From NCBI GenBank assembly GCA_902772605.1, contig CACYBG010000009.1, forward strand, positions 1 through 13,028: a stretch of 13,028 nt of DNA, given 5' to 3'. How positions within the stretch are numbered: the first letter of the stretch is position 1; each line of letters begins with the position of its first letter. The notes beneath the pieces were generated by a model. That model saw nothing but the letters and a program-made list of their open reading frames with translations. It made no database searches and was not told the origin of the DNA. The DNA is from an uncultured Spirochaetaceae bacterium (GTDB lineage: Bacteria; Spirochaetota; Spirochaetia; Treponematales; Treponemataceae). The translations under genes were made by a program, and so were the position numbers. Positions 5,994-12,012 of the stretch are shown piece by piece.

Positions 5994-7481
5994 ATGAAAA
6001 GGATAACAAAAACAATCACCGGAGTCGTGGCTGTAGCTGCGGTCTCATTCGGCATTTTCGCACTGTCATGCAATTTCAACAGGGGTTCTGCAAACGTTGC
6101 TTTCGCACAGTCAAACACACAGGCGACAGAAAGATCAAGCGTATTGCCGTCCGATTCGCTTTCCGTAGTCCAGGCACTGCAGTCCAATTTCCGTTCAATA
6201 AGCAGCAACGTCCTTCCGGCAGTCGTCGAAGTTGACGTAAAGACCAAGACGAAATCACAGTCATACAATCCGTTCAAGGACCTTCCGTTTTTCTTCGGAA
6301 TGCCCGATGAAGAAAACGAACGCGAATACGAATCATCCGCACTGGGTTCCGGCGTAATCGTAAGGAAGACCAACGACACCGTATACGTACTCACCAACAA
6401 CCACGTTACCGAAAACGCCACGTCGATAAAGATCAAGCTCAACGACGAAAGGGAATTCACTGGTACGCTGATCGGATCCGACGAAAGGATAGACATCGCA
6501 TTGATTTCATTCAAGACAAATGAGGAAATCACCGTTGCAAAGCTCGGAGACAGCGATGAAGTCCAGCAGGGAGACATAGTCCTTGCACTCGGAAGCCCGC
6601 TCGGATATTTTGCGTCGGTAACCCAGGGAATAGTTTCTGCAACCGGACGCGACGGAGGCGGAATAGGTTCAATCTCTGACTTCATACAGACGGACGCAGC
6701 AATCAACCAGGGAAATTCCGGAGGTCCTCTGGTAAACATCTACGGTGAAGTGGTCGGAATCAACACATGGATTGCATCATCATCAGGAGGAAGCCAGGGA
6801 CTCGGATTCTCAATCCCGATAAACAACATCAAGACTGCAATCGACCAGTTCATAAGCGACGGAAAGGTGTCTTACGGATGGCTCGGAGTAAGTCTTCTTG
6901 ACGTAGACCAGGATTACAAGGATGAACTCGGAATCGGAAAATCTACTAACGGAGCTCTCGTTGCGGAAGTGTTCATCGGAAGCCCGGCAATGAAGGCAGG
7001 AATGCAGGCAGGAGACTTCATCATCAAGGTCAACGGAAAGGCCATGAAGGATTCAAGCCAGCTGGTACGTGAAGTCGGAAGCATACAGGCAGGAAAGGAA
7101 GCGACGGTTACCGTAAAGCGCGGAGGAAGCACCGTGGACATCAAGGTGAACATGGATGAACGCAACAACGAAATCGCATCCGACAACAGGAAACTCTGGC
7201 CGGGATTCATAGCCACCCCTCTCACCGACGAAATCAGGAAGAGCCTCAAGCTCGAATCAAAGGTCAAGGGTGTCGTGGTTTCAAACCTTCAGGCAAAGAC
7301 CCCTGCAGCAGTTCTCAGGCTTGATGACGGAGACATAATCACCGCTGTAAACGGTACCAAGGTAACATCCGTGCAGGAATTCTACGAAGCCCTCAACACT
7401 GTCGGAAAGGATGAAATCTGGTTCGACATCTATTCGGAAGGCCACACGATAAGCACAGGACGCTACAAGCTGAACGAATAG
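5994..7481 (+). CDS. HtrA/DegP-family periplasmic serine protease with two PDZ domains
   Basis: Envelope protease/chaperone of the DegP/DegQ family that degrades misfolded exported proteins. The 495 residues contain an N-terminal basic and hydrophobic export segment (1-25), a trypsin-like domain with the full triad His137 (NNHVTENA), Asp167 (ERIDIAL) and Ser242 (NQGNSGGPL), then PDZ1 (about 294-390, from YGWLGVSLLDV) and PDZ2 (about 400-490, with VKGVVVSNLQAKTPAAVLRLDDGDII). The length and layout match DegP/DegQ. The export segment ends FALSC (Cys26), a possible spirochaetal lipobox, with AFAQ 12 residues later as an alternative signal-peptidase I site, so it may be lipid-anchored or soluble. 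The ATG at 5994 follows GGAGG (5982-5986) by 7 nt; longer readings start inside the previous gene. The 250-bp upstream gap has a TATATT (5828-5833) without a convincing -35, and no CIRCE heat-shock element. A strong terminator follows. Confidence 0.95.
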   Translation: MKRITKTITGVVAVAAVSFGIFALSCNFNRGSANVAFAQSNTQATERSSVLPSDSLSVVQALQSNFRSISSNVLPAVVEVDVKTKTKSQSYNPFKDLPFFFGMPDEENEREYESSALGSGVIVRKTNDTVYVLTNNHVTENATSIKIKLNDEREFTGTLIGSDERIDIALISFKTNEEITVAKLGDSDEVQQGDIVLALGSPLGYFASVTQGIVSATGRDGGGIGSISDFIQTDAAINQGNSGGPLVNIYGEVVGINTWIASSSGGSQGLGFSIPINNIKTAIDQFISDGKVSYGWLGVSLLDVDQDYKDELGIGKSTNGALVAEVFIGSPAMKAGMQAGDFIIKVNGKAMKDSSQLVREVGSIQAGKEATVTVKRGGSTVDIKVNMDERNNEIASDNRKLWPGFIATPLTDEIRKSLKLESKVKGVVVSNLQAKTPAAVLRLDDGDIITAVNGTKVTSVQEFYEALNTVGKDEIWFDIYSEGHTISTGRYKLNE

Positions 7482-7498
7482 CGACAAAAAGCGACCGT

Positions 7499-7523
7499 CC
7501 CGGAATTTTTCCGGGGCTTTTTT
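7499..7523 (+). terminator. Intrinsic terminator after htrA-like gene
   Basis: CCCGGAA (7499-7505) pairs perfectly with TTCCGGG (7509-7515) around a 3-nt loop, followed by GC and six T (7518-7523). It lies 17 nt after the stop codon at 7479-7481 and is a textbook rho-independent terminator, so the downstream M16-like gene is probably a separate transcription unit. Confidence 0.9.
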
Positions 7524-7538
7524 ATTCGAGCGGATAAA

Positions 7539-7563
7539 TACAAAAAAAAAATTTTTTTTTGTA
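7539..7563. other. A10T9 tract with flanking TAC/GTA symmetry
   Basis: TAC is followed by ten A (7542-7551), nine T (7552-7560) and GTA, a 25-bp near-perfect palindrome of pure A and T tracts. Such tracts stiffen or bend DNA, and A-tracts act as UP elements upstream of promoters. It sits between two strong terminators, just before a weak candidate promoter near 7585-7595. The base runs are seen directly; any role is inferred. Confidence 0.4.
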
Positions 7564-7589
7564 ACCTTCTTTCCGCAAAAAAGTTATTT

Positions 7590-7712
7590 TAATAGAAGCA
7601 CAGAACAAGAACCTTTTTTTGTTTCGGTCGACAAGTTTTGCCGACAGCTTTCATAGAAAACTCCTTTTTTGGCATGCCCCGCAGTTTACCGACTGCGGGG
7701 TTTGTTTTTTTT
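7590..7712 (+). ncRNA. Candidate small RNA between two terminators
   Basis: The htrA transcript already has a strong terminator at 7499-7523, yet a second strong one stands at 7677-7712, before the M16-like promoter. That leaves a short unit of about 100 nt with no plausible ORF. Inside it, AGTTTT (7634-7639) and AAAACT (7657-7662) form a 6-bp stem followed by a T6 run. A weak TATTTT/TAATAG -10 (7585-7595) lies downstream of the A10T9 tract, but no good -35 is visible. Alternatives are a back-up terminator for htrA or a block against read-through. The start coordinate is approximate. Confidence 0.28.
7677..7712 (+). terminator. Strong intrinsic terminator upstream of M16-like gene
   Basis: CCCCGCAGT (7677-7685) pairs perfectly with ACTGCGGGG (7692-7700) around a 6-nt loop, followed by TTTG and eight T (7701-7712). 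It is the most stable hairpin in the window. It is 60 nt before the M16-like ATG and upstream of that gene's proposed -10, so it ends an upstream transcript and should not act on the M16-like mRNA. Confidence 0.9.
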
Positions 7713-7756
7713 CACAGCTTGCCCTAACCACGCCCTTTTTCAAACCCAATCATTTG

Positions 7757-7765
7757 TGGTACAAT
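7757..7765 (+). promoter_or_regulatory. Extended -10 promoter of M16-like gene
   Basis: TGGTACAAT is an extended -10 element: TG (7757-7758), one base, then TACAAT (7760-7765), five of six consensus. No convincing -35 lies 16-18 nt upstream, which extended -10 promoters can tolerate. Only six nt separate the -10 from the ATG at 7772, so the predicted start of transcription is at the start codon. Confidence 0.5.
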
Positions 7766-7771
7766 TCAGGC

Positions 7772-10636
7772 ATGAAGACATTCAAGCGTACAGTCCTATC
7801 GGTTATATTTCTTTCATTCTTTTCGGTTTACGCCCAGACCAATTACGTGCTTGAAACCGAAACCGGAAAAGTCAACGTCATGACGATGTCCAACGGATTC
7901 ACGGTTTTTGTCAGAGAAGATACCACATCGGCAATGGTTCACACGGAATTCCTGTGCAGGGCCGGATATTCATCCCAAACACCGTCCACGGCAGGATTCT
8001 TTCCACTTTATGCAAGGCTGTTTTCCACGACCAGAACCCCGGACGGAACCGAAATGTTTTCATCGGTCGCACTCACCTCATCATGCAATGCAGACAGCTC
8101 CACGTACACGGCAGACGTAAGCAGGGAGGATTTTGAAAACCTTGTAAGGGACCTGGCCTACTGTGCACAAAATCCGTCGTTCCCTGAAAAATCGATATCA
8201 AGCCTGTATGCGGAACTAAAGAAGGAATCCAAGGAATACGCAGACGACCTGACAGGATTCATAAACGGTACCATAGACTCGAAGATATACTCTGACGCTC
8301 CATGGAAAACGCAGTCGGGAATCTATCCGGCCCTTTTTTCATCATACGGCATCCCGGAAGTACGCACCATACTGAACGACATTTCATCCAGATGGTACAC
8401 GCCGGACAACAGCGCACTCTTCATAACCGGAAACATATCGCCGGAAAAGGCTTACGGAACGGCAGTCAGATATTTCGGAAAATGGTCGGGAAAATCCGAC
8501 GTCGACAGAAGTTCCGATGCATTCATGAGGAACGGAAAACGGCAGCAGAAAAAATTCGTACTGGTGGATAAAGATTTTTCAAGCGAACTCACCCAGATTG
8601 CAGTCGATTTCACATCCCTTTCAACGGCAGAAGCGGATTTACTCAACACGTCGTTCAACTCGGTCCTTTCACCCTACAGGACAATGATGCTCGAAAATCC
8701 GGAAGTATCGGTACGCTCAAGGGAATACCTGGCATCGGCATCCATCCAGAGGGGAAACTCATCGACTCTCATGCTCCAGGCACTCATGGAAGAACCGTAT
8801 TCATTCGTAAGCGACGGAAGCGTACAGAAGCCCAACAGAAGGATTACACCGGCAGACCAGGCGGAAGCTTTCGTATCGACCCTGAAAAAGAGTGCAGAAC
8901 TTCCGATGAACCTGTTCATGCAGGCCCAGAAATCCACGTCCGCAAACTACAGGAAAAAAATCGGGAATTCGGTCGGAGCGATGCAGCTGATTGCAGACTG
9001 GTGGGCCATGGACACGAGCCTCAGAGACGGAAACTATTACCAGAAATTCCTTACCCTGCCCTCATCGGTGGATTCAGTCACATCAGAAAGCCTGAGTGCA
9101 AAAATCCGCAGCGAAGAACCGTACGTATTCGTTCTGGTAAACTCCGACGTATACAGGGCAAACAAGGCTTCCTTCGACAGGAACGGATATGAAGCCGTAA
9201 CCAGGGAAAAGGGGTCATGGTATCACGACCAGATTGCAGTATCCGAAGCCCTTGAAAGGGAAAAGGCATCCAGGGAAAAAAAGGAAAAGATTGAGCTTGC
9301 AGGACAGGAAAAGGATGAACTTTCTCCGGCGGCAAATTTCTACTATCAGAACAGCATACAGTTTTCCGACGCAATACTGGACAACGGAATACCCGTACTC
9401 GTAAAGGAAGCTCCATATACCCAGACCGTAGCAATATCGCTTGCCATATCGGGAGGGGAAGCCGCATCTCCAGAAAACCAGAGGCTCCTTAGGACGGTTC
9501 TTGTAAACGCCTATGCCAGAAACCTTCAGGACGGATTCACGTTCATGAAGTCAAGCGGACAGATTGCAGGGGAAACGAGCATAAAGGCAAGGACCGAACA
9601 GACCGTTTCATACATTACGGTCGAATGCGTAAAGACCGATTTCCGGAACGTCATGACGGCCATGCTCAATGCGCTGGTCTACGGTGAAATATCGGCATCA
9701 AATGCAGACAGGCTGGTAAACGAACAGAGCGCACAATGGAATTCCAAGATGATGATTCTGGACTCGCAGATGGAATACAATGCCTTAAAGTACCTCTACA
9801 GGGGAACGCCTTATGCAGAAATCTACGACCAGGAGGCCAAGGTACTGTCAGACACGAACATAGATACAATCACCATGGCTTACACCGAATTTCTGGACGC
9901 ATCGCTTTACTCGTTCATAATGGTCGGAGATATCGACTTGGAAAGCGCAATGGAGGCTGCATCGCAAAGTTTCGGAATCCTCAAGGAACAGACGGAAAGG
10001 AAATCGACCTCATCAACAATCCCCGTACCGGACTTCAAGAATACGACGCGCAGGGTCAAGCTACACCACCTTTACAAAAGCAACCTTACGAAGGAGCAGG
10101 CAGGAACGGGAGTGCCGATACTCATCCCTACATCCGATTTCTACGACCCGGTCCAGTACTATTTTACGGCACCGGACGACAGTCAGGAACTCAACATCTA
10201 CAACTGTCTGCTTGAAGAACTCAGGGACAGGATTCAGAGATACCTTCCTGAAAACACGACCTGTTCGATACTGCAGGCAACGAATTTCCTGCGTCTTGGA
10301 AGCATAAGGGTAAACGGAATCCTCCACACGGCAGATTTCATGACCGCTTATAAAAAGGCAAGGCGTGAACTTTTGAGCTCACTTGAAGGGTCGGACGATT
10401 CGACAGTCAGTCGGCTGAAAAAACTGTGGATATCGCGCAACATGATGCAGACGCAGACCAACATCGGAACCGTCGAACTGATTCAGAGGGGCATGGAAAA
10501 GAACGTCCCGTATCAGTATCTGGAAGACTACCTTTCGATGGAACTTGCAGTCCGCGAAGATTTCCTTGACGCATTCAGAAAGTACCTGCCGGAAACTCCC
10601 CTGCTGACGGTTACGTCGGTGGATTCAAAGAACTGA
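7772..10636 (+). CDS. Secreted M16-family-like protein, zinc motif lost (pseudoprotease)
   Basis: Encodes 954 residues. MKTFKRTVLSVIFLSFFSVYA is a clear signal peptide with cleavage after Ala21 (VYA). Two M16-like (insulinase/processing-peptidase) lobes follow. The N-lobe begins VMTMSNGFTVFVREDTTSAMV (about 36-56) and the C-lobe begins ILDNGIPVLVKEAPYTQTVAISLAISGG, about 600 residues into the protein; each has the usual 'NG..v.v.e.......v.l....G' opening. Active M16 enzymes carry HxxEH in the first lobe; here the equivalent segment after Gly75 reads FFPLYARLF, so both His and Glu appear lost. It may be a non-catalytic binding or scaffolding subunit, as in some other M16 pairs. The ATG at 7772 is chosen because the signal peptide starts there; longer readings pass through a terminator hairpin. 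There is no ribosome-binding site. It follows an HtrA protease, which suggests an envelope role. Confidence 0.82.
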   Translation: MKTFKRTVLSVIFLSFFSVYAQTNYVLETETGKVNVMTMSNGFTVFVREDTTSAMVHTEFLCRAGYSSQTPSTAGFFPLYARLFSTTRTPDGTEMFSSVALTSSCNADSSTYTADVSREDFENLVRDLAYCAQNPSFPEKSISSLYAELKKESKEYADDLTGFINGTIDSKIYSDAPWKTQSGIYPALFSSYGIPEVRTILNDISSRWYTPDNSALFITGNISPEKAYGTAVRYFGKWSGKSDVDRSSDAFMRNGKRQQKKFVLVDKDFSSELTQIAVDFTSLSTAEADLLNTSFNSVLSPYRTMMLENPEVSVRSREYLASASIQRGNSSTLMLQALMEEPYSFVSDGSVQKPNRRITPADQAEAFVSTLKKSAELPMNLFMQAQKSTSANYRKKIGNSVGAMQLIADWWAMDTSLRDGNYYQKFLTLPSSVDSVTSESLSAKIRSEEPYVFVLVNSDVYRANKASFDRNGYEAVTREKGSWYHDQIAVSEALEREKASREKKEKIELAGQEKDELSPAANFYYQNSIQFSDAILDNGIPVLVKEAPYTQTVAISLAISGGEAASPENQRLLRTVLVNAYARNLQDGFTFMKSSGQIAGETSIKARTEQTVSYITVECVKTDFRNVMTAMLNALVYGEISASNADRLVNEQSAQWNSKMMILDSQMEYNALKYLYRGTPYAEIYDQEAKVLSDTNIDTITMAYTEFLDASLYSFIMVGDIDLESAMEAASQSFGILKEQTERKSTSSTIPVPDFKNTTRRVKLHHLYKSNLTKEQAGTGVPILIPTSDFYDPVQYYFTAPDDSQELNIYNCLLEELRDRIQRYLPENTTCSILQATNFLRLGSIRVNGILHTADFMTAYKKARRELLSSLEGSDDSTVSRLKKLWISRNMMQTQTNIGTVELIQRGMEKNVPYQYLEDYLSMELAVREDFLDAFRKYLPETPLLTVTSVDSKN

Positions 10637-10661
10637 GAGAGGTTTCCGGAATCTTTTTTTT
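10622..10661 (+). terminator. Weak terminator after M16-like gene
   Basis: Eight T (10654-10661) lie 18 nt after the stop codon, in the 48-bp gap between the convergent M16-like and flavodoxin genes. Upstream, only GATTC (10622-10626) with GAATC (10649-10653) or the short TTCCGGAA palindrome can pair. The T-run favours a terminator, but the stem is poor. Confidence 0.35.
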
Positions 10662-10684
10662 AAGACCTTTAACAAAAGTCCCCG

Positions 10685-11209
10685 TCACTTGATTTCCGAA
10701 ACGATGGGGGCTATGTATTTTCTGTCGGAAATGTCGTAGGACCTTGAAATCATCTCCGCCTTCTTCCTGTCGCTTTCAGTTGCATCCTTCTTTTTCGAAA
10801 GCGATTTTGCAAGCATCCCCATCAGGGTTCTGGACATGAAATTCATGCGGCCGTAATCCAATCCGCCGGGACAGTAAAACACCTTTACAGATTTCCATTC
10901 CTCTTCCGAAAAATTGTTCCTCATGCCTTCCGGTATGTCAGGACTGTCTGCAGGACTTGCTCCGACGGCAAACACGATGATTTTTTTCCCTGCACGAGAA
11001 AGTTCGGGAATCCTTTTTTTAAGCCAGGAAACCTTCGTTATTCCGCCAGCCATGCACCATCCGCCGAAAACCACCGCATCATAGTCGGAAAGATTCCTTT
11101 TGGCCCCTTCCTTGAAATCTACGCATTCGCATCCGGCATCCTCCCCTATCCACTGTGCATAACGCTTCGTAAATCCTGTCTTACTGTTGTAGATAACCAA
11201 AGCCTTCAT
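10685..11209 (-). CDS. Flavodoxin-domain protein
   Basis: Encodes a 174-residue FMN-binding protein of the flavodoxin fold, probably cytoplasmic. The N-terminal ALVIYNSKTGFTKRYAQWIGE (about 3-23) is the first beta-strand and phosphate-binding loop (S-x-T-G-x-T at 9-14). AVVFGGWCMAGGI and IIVFAVGASP match the strand-loop elements that surround the flavin. The pattern is closest to the Flavodoxin_5/HemG-like group, but no electron partner is visible, so I give no gene symbol. AGGAGG sits 6 nt before the ATG at 11209; the in-frame ATG at 11215 directly abuts the ribosome-binding site and is less likely. It follows the cyclo-ligase gene on the same strand after 120 bp but has its own strong promoter with a palindromic operator. 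Confidence 0.85.
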   Translation of the reverse strand: MKALVIYNSKTGFTKRYAQWIGEDAGCECVDFKEGAKRNLSDYDAVVFGGWCMAGGITKVSWLKKRIPELSRAGKKIIVFAVGASPADSPDIPEGMRNNFSEEEWKSVKVFYCPGGLDYGRMNFMSRTLMGMLAKSLSKKKDATESDRKKAEMISRSYDISDRKYIAPIVSEIK

Positions 11210-11279
11210 CGCCATCCTCCTTTGACTTCATCTTACCGAGTCGGAAACATATCCGGACTCATTTTTACACTGTCCATAC

Positions 11280-11295
11280 ATGCAATATATTGCAT
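11280..11295. promoter_or_regulatory. 16-bp perfect palindrome, operator of flavodoxin gene
   Basis: ATGCAATATATTGCAT is a perfect 16-bp palindrome that fully contains the -10 hexamer of the flavodoxin promoter. Its TGC/GCA arms around an AT core resemble operators of small winged-helix repressors of the MarR type, and only loosely the ARG-box layout. It does not match a Fur box. The palindrome is seen directly; the regulator is unknown. Confidence 0.6.
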
Positions 11296-11312
11296 ATTTT
11301 CGATAATGTCAA
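11284..11312 (-). promoter_or_regulatory. Flavodoxin promoter, nearly consensus
   Basis: On the minus strand a perfect TTGACA (11307-11312) is followed by a 17-nt spacer and TATATT (11284-11289). Transcription would start near 11277, giving a leader of about 68 nt that carries the AGGAGG ribosome-binding site. The gene can therefore be expressed independently of the cyclo-ligase gene upstream. Confidence 0.78.
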
Positions 11313-11329
11313 ATCCTTTCATGACGATT

Positions 11330-11923
11330 TCAATACACAAGCACATCCATGACTGCATCATGAGCAAGGGAAACAGAATCCACGGCAGAATCAATCTGAC
11401 AGGGAAATGCCGCACCCATGAGGATAAGCTCAGAGGAGTTTTCCTTCGCCATCGACACGAGTTTTTCGATGTATATGTCGTAGAATCCCATTCCGTGACC
11501 GAGCCTTTTTCCGTCCACTGAAAAACCGACTCCCGGAATGATTGCAAGGATTTTTTTTCCGGCCGTCATTCCGCAGTCAAGTTTCGGACAGCTTTCGGAC
11601 GGTTCCAAAATCCCCCATCGCCCCCTTTCAAGTTGAACGTCCATTTCCCGGTCAGGGCTTATGAAGTAAAAGTCCATGGCACTTCCGCTTTTTTCGGTTC
11701 TTGGAAGGAAAAGGCTCTTTCCGTCCCTGAGTGCCGATTCGTTAACCTCACGGACATCAAGCTCACTGTCCATAGCCATGTAGGAAAGCACGATGTCTGA
11801 CGACGCATATCCGTCGCTTTCGCAAATCATCCGGCTTATCCTTTCCGATTCGGACTTTTTTTCTTCAAAAGACATCCCTGCAACGCGTGATGCAAACATC
11901 TTCCTTAGTTCCTTTTTTTCCAC
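11330..11923 (-). CDS. 5-formyltetrahydrofolate cyclo-ligase
   Basis: Converts 5-formyltetrahydrofolate to 5,10-methenyltetrahydrofolate using ATP, returning the storage form of folate to one-carbon metabolism in the cytoplasm. The 197 residues are normal for the family. Visible motifs: LSYMAMDSELD (46-56), the conserved GRWGILEPSE (101-110), and the ATP/substrate loop IIPGVGFSVDGKRLGHGMGFYD (128-149), followed by LILMGAAFPCQI and the terminal HDAVMDVLV. The start is GTG at 11923, preceded by GGGGG with about 5 nt spacing; an internal ATG at residue 9 would cut into the first helix. Common names are fau, ygfA and MTHFS. The flavodoxin gene follows on the same strand and the dGTPase-like gene diverges upstream. 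No strong promoter was found for it. Confidence 0.93.
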   Translation of the reverse strand: MEKKELRKMFASRVAGMSFEEKKSESERISRMICESDGYASSDIVLSYMAMDSELDVREVNESALRDGKSLFLPRTEKSGSAMDFYFISPDREMDVQLERGRWGILEPSESCPKLDCGMTAGKKILAIIPGVGFSVDGKRLGHGMGFYDIYIEKLVSMAKENSSELILMGAAFPCQIDSAVDSVSLAHDAVMDVLVY

Positions 11924-11977
11924 GACTTCCCCCTGCCAAAGGATTATTCGGCGTTAACCGTAAGTCCCGTAATTTTA

Positions 11978-12006
11978 TGGACATCCGGCCAAAACGCTTC
12001 TATAAT
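11978..12006 (+). promoter_or_regulatory. dGTPase-like gene promoter, nearly consensus
   Basis: TGGACA (11978-11983), five of six in the -35 consensus, is followed by a 17-nt spacer and a perfect TATAAT (12001-12006). Six nt (TAAACC) separate the -10 from the ATG at 12013, so the predicted transcription start falls on the start codon. Confidence 0.8.
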
Positions 12007-12012
12007 TAAACC

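Noticed and set aside
5873..6739. 288-codon minus-strand frame inside the htrA-like gene
   Set aside because: Shadow of a strongly coding plus strand; serine-rich composition is typical of antisense frames.
5706..7481. HtrA-like gene starting at 5706 (591 codons)
   Set aside because: The extension overlaps the preceding gene and hides the export segment; the ATG at 5994 has GGAGG at ideal spacing.
7619..10636. M16-like gene starting at 7619 (1005 codons)
   Set aside because: The extension runs through a terminator hairpin and T-runs, and would bury the signal peptide that starts at 7772.
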